Shown here: piece by piece, positions 1-6,571 of the stretch
Layout of the letters: every line of letters starts with the position of its first letter
Position numbering within the stretch: position 1 is the first letter of the stretch
Assembly (NCBI GenBank): GCA_959599635.1
Contig: CAUGJN010000020.1
Coordinates: 1-23,308 of the forward strand
Direction of reading: 5' to 3'
DNA: 23,308 bases
From: an uncultured Collinsella sp.
Lineage (GTDB): Bacteria > Actinomycetota > Coriobacteriia > Coriobacteriales > Coriobacteriaceae
Position numbers and translations under genes: made by a program
The notes under the pieces: model-generated
Told to the model about the DNA's origin: nothing
The model's database searches: none
The model's input: the letters and a program-made list of their open reading frames with translations, nothing else

Positions 1-378
1 GAGCTGCTCGCGCGCATTCGCACGACGCTCAGGCGCCTTTCGTATGCGCAAACGGGCGGCGTTGCCTCCGAGGGCTCGTTCGATACCGGTGAGCTGCATA
101 TCGATTTTGATGCCGGCATCGCCGCGATGGATGGCGAGGAGCTGCATCTGACGCCGATCGAGTACAAGCTCCTGTGCCTGTTGGCGCATAACGCCGACAA
201 GGTGCTGACGCACCAGTTTATCCTGCACGAGATTTGGGGCACGGCAACTAAGAGCGACCTGGCGAGCCTGCGCGTCTTTATGGGCACGTTGCGCAAGAAG
301 ATCGAGTCCGACCCCGCGCATCCGCGCTATATCCAAACACACGTGGGCATCGGTTACCGACTGGTCACCCAAGGATAG
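1..378 (+). CDS. kdpE: KdpE-like response regulator, C-terminal part (5' end outside window)
   Basis: The frame is open from base 1 to a TAG at 376-378, so the receiver domain lies mostly outside the window. What remains begins with ELLARIRTTLRR, the typical end of an OmpR-family receiver and linker, and continues into a complete winged-helix DNA-binding domain: HLTPIEYKLLCLL (recognition scaffold), KVLTHQFILHEIWG, then VFMGTLRKKIESDP and GIGYRLV in the C-terminal hairpin. The (V/Y)FMGTLRKKIE...P.YI.T..GIGYR pattern is closer to KdpE than to PhoB or other OmpR types. KdpE controls the Kdp potassium ATPase in response to the KdpD sensor kinase. The partner genes would lie to the left and cannot be checked here. 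An ATG at 127 is internal to the DNA-binding domain and is not a credible start. Confidence 0.85.
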   Translation, partial: ELLARIRTTLRRLSYAQTGGVASEGSFDTGELHIDFDAGIAAMDGEELHLTPIEYKLLCLLAHNADKVLTHQFILHEIWGTATKSDLASLRVFMGTLRKKIESDPAHPRYIQTHVGIGYRLVTQG

Positions 379-404
379 GCCGGCATCCGCCATCCCACTA
401 TGAG

Positions 405-467
405 TTGCGGTGAAATAGTTCCTGTTTGGGCCTTTGCCAGGCATTTATAGGAACTATTCCACCGCAA
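405..467. terminator. Long hairpin between convergent genes (terminator or palindromic repeat)
   Basis: TTGCGGTGAAATAGTTCCT (405-423) pairs with AGGAACTATTCCACCGCAA (449-467), 19 positions with one mismatch, around a 25-nt loop. The loop holds its own small GCCT/AGGC stem. On the plus strand a T-rich stretch follows (468-479), as expected for a kdpE terminator. The stem is longer, and the loop larger, than in a simple intrinsic terminator, so this may be a dispersed palindromic element that also terminates. Confidence 0.6.
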
Positions 468-473
468 CTTTGT

Positions 474-3032
474 TTATTTGCCCTTGGGCTTGCTGGCGTA
501 GAACTTCTTCTTTTTGGGCTTGCCGGCGGGGGAGGGTTTGCCGGCAAAGTTGGACTTGCCGTTGCCGGCCTGTGCGTGCGCGGGCGCCGTTGCGCGAGGC
601 TTGCGGGCTTCGGGGTTGCGCAGCTCCTCGGTTCGCTCGGCAATTTCCTCGGCGCTAAAGCCGACTTCGGCCATGGCATCCTCGATGGGCAGGCGGCGCA
701 CGATATAGCAATGGTGCACCTTCTGGTTGCGTGCGAAATCCTCGGGGATGGTCTGCGCCGTAATGTCCTCCAGCACGACGCCCGCGCGTGCGAGCTTGCG
801 CGTCTCGGGGCGGAAGCCGCGCAGGTTGCAGCTAAAGATGGCATGTCCGCCCTGTGCGAGCAGGCGCGATACGCCGGCCAAAAGCTCAACATGGTCGCGC
901 TGGACATCCCAGGTGCGACGGCCCATCTTGGACGAGTTCGAAAACGTGGGCGGGTCGACAAAAATCAGGTCCCAGCGGTTGCGCGTCTGGCGCTGGTCGC
1001 GAATCCAAGCGAGCACGTCGTCGCGCACAAAGTGATGCTGCGGCCCCACAAAGCCGTTCTGACGCATGTTGCGCTCGGCCCAGTCCAGGTAGGTGTTGGA
1101 AAGGTCAACCGTCACAGTCTCCTCGACGCCGCCGTCCGCCGCATAGCAGGTGGCGGTACCGGTGTAGGCGAACAGATTGAGGAAGCGGCGCGCCTGTTTG
1201 GCGTGCTCGCGCACCAGGTTGCGGGTGACGCGGTGGTCCAGGAAGATGCCTACATCCAAATAGTCGTCAAAGTTGACGGCAAAGGTAAGGCCGCCCTCTT
1301 CGATGAGCGGCAGGCGACGGCGCGCGATGTTGGCGCGCTCGCCCGAGCCGCCCTTGCCGGCGCCCTGCTTGCCGTACTGCGAGCCGCCGCGCGAACGCAT
1401 GCGGGCCTTGGCGTGCACATGCTCGGCCGGAACATCCAGGATGTGCGGTGCGATGGCCAAGATGTCGAGCATGCGGGCCTGGGCCAGCGTGGGATCGATG
1501 GTCTTGGGCGCGGCGTATTCGGCGATGACGAGCCAGCGGCCCGGCGTCTGCGGGCAGCCTTCGTACAGGTCAATGGCGGCGGAGTAGTCGGGCAGGTCGG
1601 CATCGTAGACGCGGTAGCAGCTCACGCCCTCGCGCTTTGCCCACTTGCGACGCAGGCGTGCGTTCTTGCGCAGGCGGTTGGCGAACTGCTCGGACTCGGG
1701 GATGAGCACGGGCAGCGGCTTGCCGTCGCCCAGGTCGAGCATGGCGGCAGGCTCGGGCATGGGGGCATTGGCGGCTTCGTCCACGGCGTCTGCGGTCTGC
1801 TTCTCGGCATCTGCGCCGGTCGCAGCTTCAAATGCCGCGGCGGCGTGGTCGAGCGAGGGCCAAACCTCAATAGTTGCCTCTTCGTTATTGGGCATGACAG
1901 CTATGGAGCGCGCGGGCTCGGCATGGAGCGCGCGGGCCATAAGGCCATCGCGGGTGAGCGCGGCGACCGGCGCGGCGGTAAGCTCGGGCGCGCGGCGCAG
2001 CTCGCCGACCAGCGTCATGGCGTCGTGCATGAGCGAAAGCGGGGTCTCGGTGGTGTCTGCGACCACGGCGGCGCCGGCGACAGCGCCTGCATGGTCCAGC
2101 ACGGTGGCGGACTTGGCAGCGCAAAAGTCGACAAAGCGCTTGTAGCCGGCACACTTAACCATGCGCTCGGCGGTTTTGCGTGCGGCGGGGTCAACATCCA
2201 CGGCAACGATGCGCGCCTGGCGCTCGCGTGCCGCCGTCTCGCGCTCGCGCGCCTCGGCGCGAAGCTGCTCCCACAGGGCGGCGTCGTGCAGCTGCCAGCC
2301 CTCAAAGCCCCAGCGCTCGCGCGCAGCGCCCGGGGCGCGATCGGTCAGAATATTCACGGCCTCCAGCAGCAGACCGCCGCCGGCGCACGAGGCGTCGATC
2401 AGCGTGGGCAGGGCCTCGTTTTCGTAGTCGTCGGCCGTCAGCTCGCGCTCGCACAGCGCGGTCCAGCCGACCTGCGCCAGCACCAGGGCGGCGTAGTCGG
2501 GGCGCAGCACGTGCGCGCCCTCGCCGGCGCGGGTCGCGGCGGGCGGCAGGCGCTTGAACAGCGGGTCGCCCGAAAGGTCCAGGCTTATGCTCGCGCGCCG
2601 CTGGCGCAGCGAAAGCAGCAGGTGGACATCGGGGTCGGCGGCATCGACGTCGGCGCGACGGCCCGTGGTCTCGGCCAGGCGGTCGCACAGCGCGTCCTTG
2701 GCGCGCAGGGCCGAGAAGCGCGTGTTGCGCAGCTGCTCGGTCACGCCGCGTGCGGTGATGGCAATCGTGGCGCCGGGGCGGACGATGTTTTCCCAGGCGA
2801 TGTCGTAAACGCCGTCGTATAGCTCGTCGGCACCCTGCGCCTCAAAACGCCCGAGCACCACAAACACACGGCTTGCCAGGCGCGACCACAGGCACGCTCG
2901 AAGGCCTTGCTCAAGCTCGCCCTCAAACGTGGCGCGGCCCTTAAGGCGGCGGACATGCGAAAGCCCGAGCCGTTTAAGCTCGTCGGCGAGTGCGGACTCA
3001 AAGCCCTCGGGGCAGCTTGCGTAAAATTCCAT
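474..3032 (-). CDS. rlmL: RlmKL-type 23S rRNA methyltransferase with degenerate RlmL half
   Basis: The protein is 852 aa and matches the fused RlmKL layout: THUMP-containing N-terminus (MEFYASCPEGFES, about 1-160), an RlmL-type Rossmann domain (about 170-390), a linker, an RlmK domain (about 565-780) and a Lys/Ala/Pro-rich tail (805-852) likely to bind RNA. In family members RlmL makes m2G2445 and RlmK makes m7G2069 in 23S rRNA. The RlmK half keeps FAYTG (621-625) and VDPPTF (692-697). In the RlmL half the SAM motif normally read as DPxCGSGT is DASCAGGG (213-220), and the NPPY catalytic motif is absent, with VVADTTETPL near 323-332. The start is the ATG at 3032, preceded by AGAGAGG at 6 nt. 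The frame stays open further upstream, but that part is the antisense of the HAD gene. The stop at 474 lies just beyond a hairpin shared with kdpE. Confidence 0.85.
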   Translation of the reverse strand: MEFYASCPEGFESALADELKRLGLSHVRRLKGRATFEGELEQGLRACLWSRLASRVFVVLGRFEAQGADELYDGVYDIAWENIVRPGATIAITARGVTEQLRNTRFSALRAKDALCDRLAETTGRRADVDAADPDVHLLLSLRQRRASISLDLSGDPLFKRLPPAATRAGEGAHVLRPDYAALVLAQVGWTALCERELTADDYENEALPTLIDASCAGGGLLLEAVNILTDRAPGAARERWGFEGWQLHDAALWEQLRAEARERETAARERQARIVAVDVDPAARKTAERMVKCAGYKRFVDFCAAKSATVLDHAGAVAGAAVVADTTETPLSLMHDAMTLVGELRRAPELTAAPVAALTRDGLMARALHAEPARSIAVMPNNEEATIEVWPSLDHAAAAFEAATGADAEKQTADAVDEAANAPMPEPAAMLDLGDGKPLPVLIPESEQFANRLRKNARLRRKWAKREGVSCYRVYDADLPDYSAAIDLYEGCPQTPGRWLVIAEYAAPKTIDPTLAQARMLDILAIAPHILDVPAEHVHAKARMRSRGGSQYGKQGAGKGGSGERANIARRRLPLIEEGGLTFAVNFDDYLDVGIFLDHRVTRNLVREHAKQARRFLNLFAYTGTATCYAADGGVEETVTVDLSNTYLDWAERNMRQNGFVGPQHHFVRDDVLAWIRDQRQTRNRWDLIFVDPPTFSNSSKMGRRTWDVQRDHVELLAGVSRLLAQGGHAIFSCNLRGFRPETRKLARAGVVLEDITAQTIPEDFARNQKVHHCYIVRRLPIEDAMAEVGFSAEEIAERTEELRNPEARKPRATAPAHAQAGNGKSNFAGKPSPAGKPKKKKFYASKPKGK

Positions 3033-3107
3033 GGGTGACCTCTCTGGTTGCGTCGCTCCATTATATGATGGATGCTTCGTTTGCCATCGCCCTCGAAAGG
3101 AACCCAT

Positions 3108-3935
3108 ATGATTGATGCGTGCCCCGATTCCGCCGTACTGTTTTTTGACGTGGACGGCACGCTGACGTCGTTCGATCCCGACGATATGACCGATAAGGAC
3201 TTCTCGGCGGTGCGTCCCTCGCAGGCGGTCGTCGAGGCGTTTCATCGTCTGCGCGACGCAGGACACAAGGCGTTTATCTGCACGGGTCGCCCCTTGTGGC
3301 TGATTGCCGATGGCTTGCGTGCACTGAACCCGGCGGGTATCGTTGCCATGGCGGGCGCCACGCTCGAGGTCGAGGGCCGCGTGGTGCATGAGGACTGCTT
3401 TGACGAGGACGTTATCGCGGAGCTTGCACGCCGTATGGCCGCGGCAGGGATTGAGGCCTTTTTCGAGGCCAACGAGGCAACCTTTGCGCTGGAGCCTGCG
3501 GGCGTTGAACAATCGTCTTTGATCGGCACCGCTGTGGTGCATGGCGCCGAGGAAATGCGCATCGATGGCCGCTTGCGCTTGGGCAAGGTGTGCATTAACG
3601 CGTGCGACCTGGCTCGCGTAGCCAACGATGATGGCTTTATCGATCGCGAGTTTGAGCTGTGCAACACCGGTGGCCAGAATCGCGAGTTGAGCCCCAAAGG
3701 CATCGACAAGGGCGTGGGCGTGGCGCGAGCGCTGGAGTATCTGGGCCGCGAGGGAAGTGCGCGCACCTTTGGCTTTGGCGATTCGGGCAACGACCTGGGC
3801 ATGCTCGCCGCCGTCGAGACGGCCGTGGCCATGGGCAACGCCATGCCCGAGGTCAAGGCGCTCGCCGACTACGTGACCGACGACGTCGCACACGACGGCA
3901 CCGTCACCGCGATGCAACATTTCGGCCTCATCTAA
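3108..3935 (+). CDS. HAD-superfamily phosphatase, Cof-type (class IIB)
   Basis: The protein is 275 aa. Motif I is LFFDVDGTLT with the nucleophile D14 and acid/base D16. Motif II is the Thr in FICTGR (T59). Motif III is the Lys in the PKGIDKG segment. Motif IV is FGDSGNDLGML, which binds Mg2+. The cap between motifs II and III is of the size found in Cof-type (C2B) enzymes, which dephosphorylate sugar phosphates, phosphorylated cofactors or nucleotides; the substrate cannot be read from sequence. I chose the ATG at 3108 because GAAAGGA lies 6 nt upstream. An earlier in-frame ATG at 3072 has no ribosome site and would add 12 unconserved residues. The gene diverges from rlmL across 75 bp. A TATGAT at 3064-3069 could be a -10 element, but no good -35 is visible. 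Confidence 0.85.
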   Translation: MIDACPDSAVLFFDVDGTLTSFDPDDMTDKDFSAVRPSQAVVEAFHRLRDAGHKAFICTGRPLWLIADGLRALNPAGIVAMAGATLEVEGRVVHEDCFDEDVIAELARRMAAAGIEAFFEANEATFALEPAGVEQSSLIGTAVVHGAEEMRIDGRLRLGKVCINACDLARVANDDGFIDREFELCNTGGQNRELSPKGIDKGVGVARALEYLGREGSARTFGFGDSGNDLGMLAAVETAVAMGNAMPEVKALADYVTDDVAHDGTVTAMQHFGLI

Positions 3936-4007
3936 TGAATCTCGCCTTCTGACGTTTGCTCAAACTGCGACTCTTTGCTTTTGCATGCTCAATCGATTTA
4001 TCAATTC

Positions 4008-4098
4008 AAACACTGGGGTGTTTATACCGTTCGCCGAGAAGATGAGAAACCGCAGTTCACGCCTTGATAAACGTAGGTAAAGTGTTTAGCAGTTTACC
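4008..4098 (+). promoter_or_regulatory. Leader of the transaldolase gene with two small inverted repeats
   Basis: AAACAC/GTGTTT (4008-4013 and 4018-4023, 4-nt loop) and GGTAAA/TTTACC (4076-4081 and 4093-4098, 11-nt loop) lie upstream of the transaldolase. The second ends 15 nt before the ribosome site and could be an operator. I could not place a convincing -35/-10 pair; TTGATA at 4064-4069 is the best -35-like match. These are observations only. Confidence 0.25.
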
Positions 4099-4128
4099 GG
4101 CCTTGTGCAAGCGAAAGGAATCAGGCAG

Positions 4129-4833
4129 ATGGCAATCAAGGTGTTCGCTGACGGTGCAAACCTCGAGGGCATGCTCGACATGTACGAGAACGGCAACGTT
4201 CAGGGTTTCACGACCAACCCGTCCCTTATGAAGAAGGGCGGCGTGACGGATTACCGCGCGTTTGCCAAGGAGGTCCTGGCCCACATCACCGATGTGTCCG
4301 TGTCGTTTGAGGTCTTTGCCGACGACGTCGAGACCATGGAGGTCGAGGCCCGCGAGATCGCTACCTGGGCTGAGAACGTCTACGTCAAGATTCCGTGTGT
4401 GACTACTAAGGGCGAGTCCACCGCCGAGCTGGTGCGCAAGCTTTCCGCCGACGGCATCAAGGTCAACGTCACCACCATCTTTACGCCTGCGCAGGTCGAC
4501 GAGATGGTCGAGGCCGTTGACGCCGAGACGCCGTCAATCATCTCGCTCTTTGCCGGCCGCATCGCCGACACCGGCGTCGACCCCATTCCGTTTATGACGG
4601 AGTCGGTCAAGAGGGCCGCCGCCAAGCCCAACTGCGAGGTCCTGTGGGCATCCACACGCGAGCTTATCAATATTTACCAGGCGGAAGGATGCGGTTGCCA
4701 GATCATCACGGTGCCCAATAGCATCCTGGCCAAGCGCAAGAACATCGGCCGTGACCCGTACGAGGTCTCGCTCGATACCGTCCGCGGCTTTGCCAAGGAT
4801 ATCGCCGCTTTGGGCTTCCATATTCTGCCGTAA
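4129..4833 (+). CDS. Transaldolase, short 'staph-type' family
   Basis: The protein is 234 aa, about the length of the short transaldolase family known from staphylococci and well below the ~315 aa of TalB enzymes. It has the family landmarks VFADGANLEGM (5-15), GFTTNPSLMKKGGVTDY (26-42), SFEVFADD (59-66), VYVKIPCVTT with the Schiff-base lysine K87, and SLFAGRIADTGVDP in the second half of the barrel. The fold is a TIM barrel in the cytoplasm. Family members transfer a dihydroxyacetone unit between sugar phosphates in the non-oxidative pentose phosphate pathway; some short relatives act as fructose-6-phosphate aldolases, which remains possible. The ATG at 4129 has GAAAGGA 9 nt upstream; an alternative start at 4105 lies before that site. 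The gene appears to be transcribed alone and ends at a strong terminator. Confidence 0.88.
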   Translation: MAIKVFADGANLEGMLDMYENGNVQGFTTNPSLMKKGGVTDYRAFAKEVLAHITDVSVSFEVFADDVETMEVEAREIATWAENVYVKIPCVTTKGESTAELVRKLSADGIKVNVTTIFTPAQVDEMVEAVDAETPSIISLFAGRIADTGVDPIPFMTESVKRAAAKPNCEVLWASTRELINIYQAEGCGCQIITVPNSILAKRKNIGRDPYEVSLDTVRGFAKDIAALGFHILP

Positions 4834-4890
4834 GTAAGGGTACCCCCTGCGGCGGCGTGCAAAATCGCGAATATTCAGCACGGTAAAGGT

Positions 4891-4920
4891 TTTTTATCAG
4901 CTTTTATCAGTTTTTACCAG
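4891..4920. repeat. Tandem 10-bp repeat, three copies
   Basis: TTTTTATCAG, CTTTTATCAG and TTTTTACCAG follow each other without a gap, 16 nt before the terminator stem. The unit length is close to one helical turn. Confidence 0.7.
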
Positions 4921-4935
4921 TTGCTCGAAGCACGG

Positions 4936-4988
4936 AATGGCCCCCGTTTTGGCTCTAAAAACGTCAAAACGGGGGCCATTTTTGCTTT
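4936..4988 (+). terminator. Strong intrinsic terminator of the transaldolase gene
   Basis: AATGGCCCCCGTTTTG (4936-4951) pairs perfectly with CAAAACGGGGGCCATT (4965-4980), 16 bp around a 13-nt loop. It is followed by TTTGCTTTTA. The A-tract on the other side would let it also stop leftward transcription. Confidence 0.92.
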
Positions 4989-5113
4989 TATAGCTTTCTG
5001 AGAGGCCGCGGTGGTGGTTCGCCCTATCGGCTCTGCGCCCGGCCGAGAGGGGGAAAGTCGAGCCCTACTCTGACCACCCGGACGTACTCTTGCCCGAACC
5101 GGCCGCTTTATGG

Positions 5114-5130
5114 GACGCATGTCATGCGTC
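5114..5130. other. 17-bp near-perfect palindrome
   Basis: GACGCATG and CATGCGTC are separated by one T. The form resembles a dimeric repressor site, but no promoter is visible next to it and it lies downstream of both neighbouring genes. Confidence 0.35.
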
Positions 5131-5170
5131 TGAGCTGAGGTTTCATGCAGTAGGTAGCCGGGTTGCTGCT

Positions 5171-5210
5171 GATTTACTCGGATCTACTCGGACTTACTCG
5201 AACCTACTCT
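5171..5210. repeat. Tandem 10-bp repeat, four copies
   Basis: GATTTACTCG, GATCTACTCG, GACTTACTCG and AACCTACTCT are directly adjacent, with consensus GAYYTACTCG. The array lies about 50 nt beyond the stop of the Abi gene. It has no spacers, so it is not a CRISPR array. Confidence 0.75.
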
Positions 5211-5257
5211 GTCCGAGCGGGGCCCAAATGGTAAGGGGCTATTAGGGGGCTGAAGAG

Positions 5258-6391
5258 CTATAGGGAGCTCGAAGAGATGACATCGGCTCCCGAGCGCATG
5301 ACTTCCCCCAGCATCCTGATTCCTCGGTCAAGCTCGATCTGCTTTTCGAAGTAGTCGGCGTGCTCAAGGAAGCGCTCGCGCAGGGTGCGCAGGCCTGCCG
5401 CCTTTTCCGACCTCGCGTCCGCATCGCTGACGATTCTGTTGAAGCAGAGCACGAGCGCGGTGAAGTCGTGGATGACGGGGAAGCGCTTCGTAAGGGCGAC
5501 GAGCTCCTGGTCGATTCCGAGCTCCTCCCGCGCGGCCGTCGCGATGGAGCCGACGGGCTTCTGTAGGCGCTGCCCGATCGTGTTCAGAATGTTGCCGTTA
5601 TGAGCGGCCGCGTTGCGCAGGGCCTTCACGGGGAACAGGAGCTGCTTGACGGATTCGGCCTCCTGGCTGCGTTCCCTCCTGAGGTCGTAGAAGTAGAACT
5701 TGTAAAGCGCGATGATTCCCCCGAAGGAGACGAGTTCCAGGTAGTTCCAGACGTACATGTCCTCGCGTCTGCCATACTTATTCGCGAGGTCCCGGGTGTA
5801 GTTCGAGTCTCCGAGGTACGAGACGCTGCGCTCGAGGTGCTCCGGGTCTATCCCCAAAGTCTGGTCCTCGGCGATGTGGAGCATCTCGAGGAAGAGCGTC
5901 GCTCGCTCGCTGCCGTCCACTTCATCTAGCCGGTCGGCGATGGCCTTCATCTTCTCGACGGCTGTTTCTGACCCGCTTGGATCGAACCGCTCCTCCAGCA
6001 TCCTCTCCTTACGCACCCTCTCGTGGGCGAAGAGGAGGTCGAGGATCTCCTTCCCGTCGGCGCCGTCGTTCATCATCGTCCGGTTTAGATGGACCTTCAT
6101 GTAGTGCTCGATGTCAAGCGTCATCGAGAGGATGTGCTCGCGGAGGTGGTGGTCGAGTCTGGTGAGCTCGGCGAGGTAGGCGAAGTCTAGGTTGACGTAG
6201 CGTCCGTAGCCCTCCGACGCGGAGCTACGATACGTTGAGAAGCACTTCGCAAACGCCTTGACCTTGAAGAAGAAGTTCTTGTCGCGGAGGAACGCGACCG
6301 CATCCTCGGGGCTCATTATGTCGAAGCGGACGCCCCGCTCTGCGAGGTGGGCGACCTGTTGTTCTGCCGGGATGAGCGGGCGCTCCTTCAT
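5258..6391 (-). CDS. Abi family (AbiD/AbiF-like, Abi_2) HEPN protein
   Basis: The protein is 377 aa. It resembles the Abi_2 family of abortive-infection proteins: an N-terminal segment AVAFLRDKNFFFKVKAF (31-47), a helical core RLDHHLREHILSMTLDIEHYMKVHLN (78-103), and a C-terminal RNAAAHNGN (259-267). The last contains R259-x4-H264, the RX4H motif of HEPN ribonucleases. Relatives are thought to sense phage infection and cleave RNA so that the infected cell stops growing; that role is inferred from the family. The ATG at 6391 has GGAGG 8 nt upstream, so the start is secure. The gene lies between tex and a transaldolase with no related neighbours, typical of a solitary acquired defence gene. Its leader contains two hairpins that may restrict expression. 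Confidence 0.8.
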   Translation of the reverse strand: MKERPLIPAEQQVAHLAERGVRFDIMSPEDAVAFLRDKNFFFKVKAFAKCFSTYRSSASEGYGRYVNLDFAYLAELTRLDHHLREHILSMTLDIEHYMKVHLNRTMMNDGADGKEILDLLFAHERVRKERMLEERFDPSGSETAVEKMKAIADRLDEVDGSERATLFLEMLHIAEDQTLGIDPEHLERSVSYLGDSNYTRDLANKYGRREDMYVWNYLELVSFGGIIALYKFYFYDLRRERSQEAESVKQLLFPVKALRNAAAHNGNILNTIGQRLQKPVGSIATAAREELGIDQELVALTKRFPVIHDFTALVLCFNRIVSDADARSEKAAGLRTLRERFLEHADYFEKQIELDRGIRMLGEVMRSGADVISSSSL

Positions 6392-6403
6392 AATCGAGCC
6401 TCC

Positions 6404-6445
6404 AAAACGAAAAATGCGGCTGTAGGTACAGGTACCCGCAGCCGC
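6404..6445 (-). terminator. Terminator or attenuator directly before the Abi ribosome site
   Basis: Read on the minus strand, GCGGCTG (6445-6439) pairs with CAGCCGC (6422-6416), with an inner GGTA/TACC stem and a CCTG loop. It is followed by ATTTTTCGTTTT and then GGAGG of the Abi gene. It fits an intrinsic terminator whose U-tract ends at the Shine-Dalgarno site. Confidence 0.6.
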
Positions 6446-6446
6446 T

Positions 6447-6464
6447 AAAAGCCCGAAGGCTTTT
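6447..6464 (-). terminator. Small hairpin with UUCG loop
   Basis: AAAAGCC and GGCTTTT form a perfect 7-bp stem. On the minus strand the loop is TTCG, a very stable tetraloop, followed by AGCGG. It is A/T-tailed on both sides and can act in either direction. It lies in the Abi leader, downstream of a probable promoter at 6477-6504. Confidence 0.55.
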
Positions 6465-6476
6465 CACACTGCGGAC

Positions 6477-6504
6477 AGTATACCCCACTTTGCCGAAGGG
6501 GCAA
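6477..6504 (-). promoter_or_regulatory. Probable promoter of the Abi gene
   Basis: On the minus strand TTGCCC (6504-6499) and TATACT (6482-6477) are separated by 16 nt. The -35 overlaps the base of the tex terminator stem. Transcripts from here would pass both leader hairpins before reaching the Abi start. Confidence 0.5.
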
Positions 6505-6533
6505 AGAGCGCGGGGAACGCCCGCGCTCTTTGC
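6501..6533 (-). terminator. Hairpin downstream of tex
   Basis: GCAAAGAGCGCGGG (6501-6514) pairs perfectly with CCCGCGCTCTTTGC (6520-6533), 14 bp around a 5-nt loop, about 40 nt after the tex stop. There is no separate U-tract beyond the stem; the T-run is inside the stem arm. Confidence 0.65.
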
Positions 6534-6571
6534 GACACTTGCCGCGAAGAGGGGATATCCGCTTTGGCGGT

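Larger units (their letters stand above)
4834..5257. other. Gene-free stretch between transaldolase and the Abi gene
   Basis: No credible reading frame is present. The stretch holds a 3-copy 10-bp repeat (4891-4920), the transaldolase terminator (4936-4988), a 17-bp palindrome (5114-5130) and a 4-copy 10-bp repeat (5171-5210). The motif TACTC occurs six times here, at 5066, 5085, 5175, 5185, 5195 and 5205. The rest shows nothing I can name. Confidence 0.6.

Noticed and set aside
426..2822. Long plus-strand open frame of 798 codons
   Set aside because: It lies antisense to rlmL, is rich in Ala/Gly/Arg/His low-complexity sequence, has no known domain and no ribosome site; it is a GC-driven shadow frame.
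3033..3920. N-terminal extension of the rlmL frame
   Set aside because: The open frame continues for 296 codons upstream of 3032 but only as the antisense of the HAD gene; the family N-terminus MEFYASCPEGFES and a ribosome site mark the true start.
3936..4128. Riboswitch upstream of the transaldolase
   Set aside because: Only two short stems are present, with no conserved riboswitch core and no terminator or sequestering stem near the start codon.
5171..5210. Possible CRISPR array
   Set aside because: The repeats are 10 bp, adjacent and without spacers, and no cas gene is present.
6445..6490. Possible leader peptide ending CPQCEKPSGF before the Abi gene
   Set aside because: The frame reads into the first leader hairpin, but there is no start codon with a ribosome site after the probable promoter.
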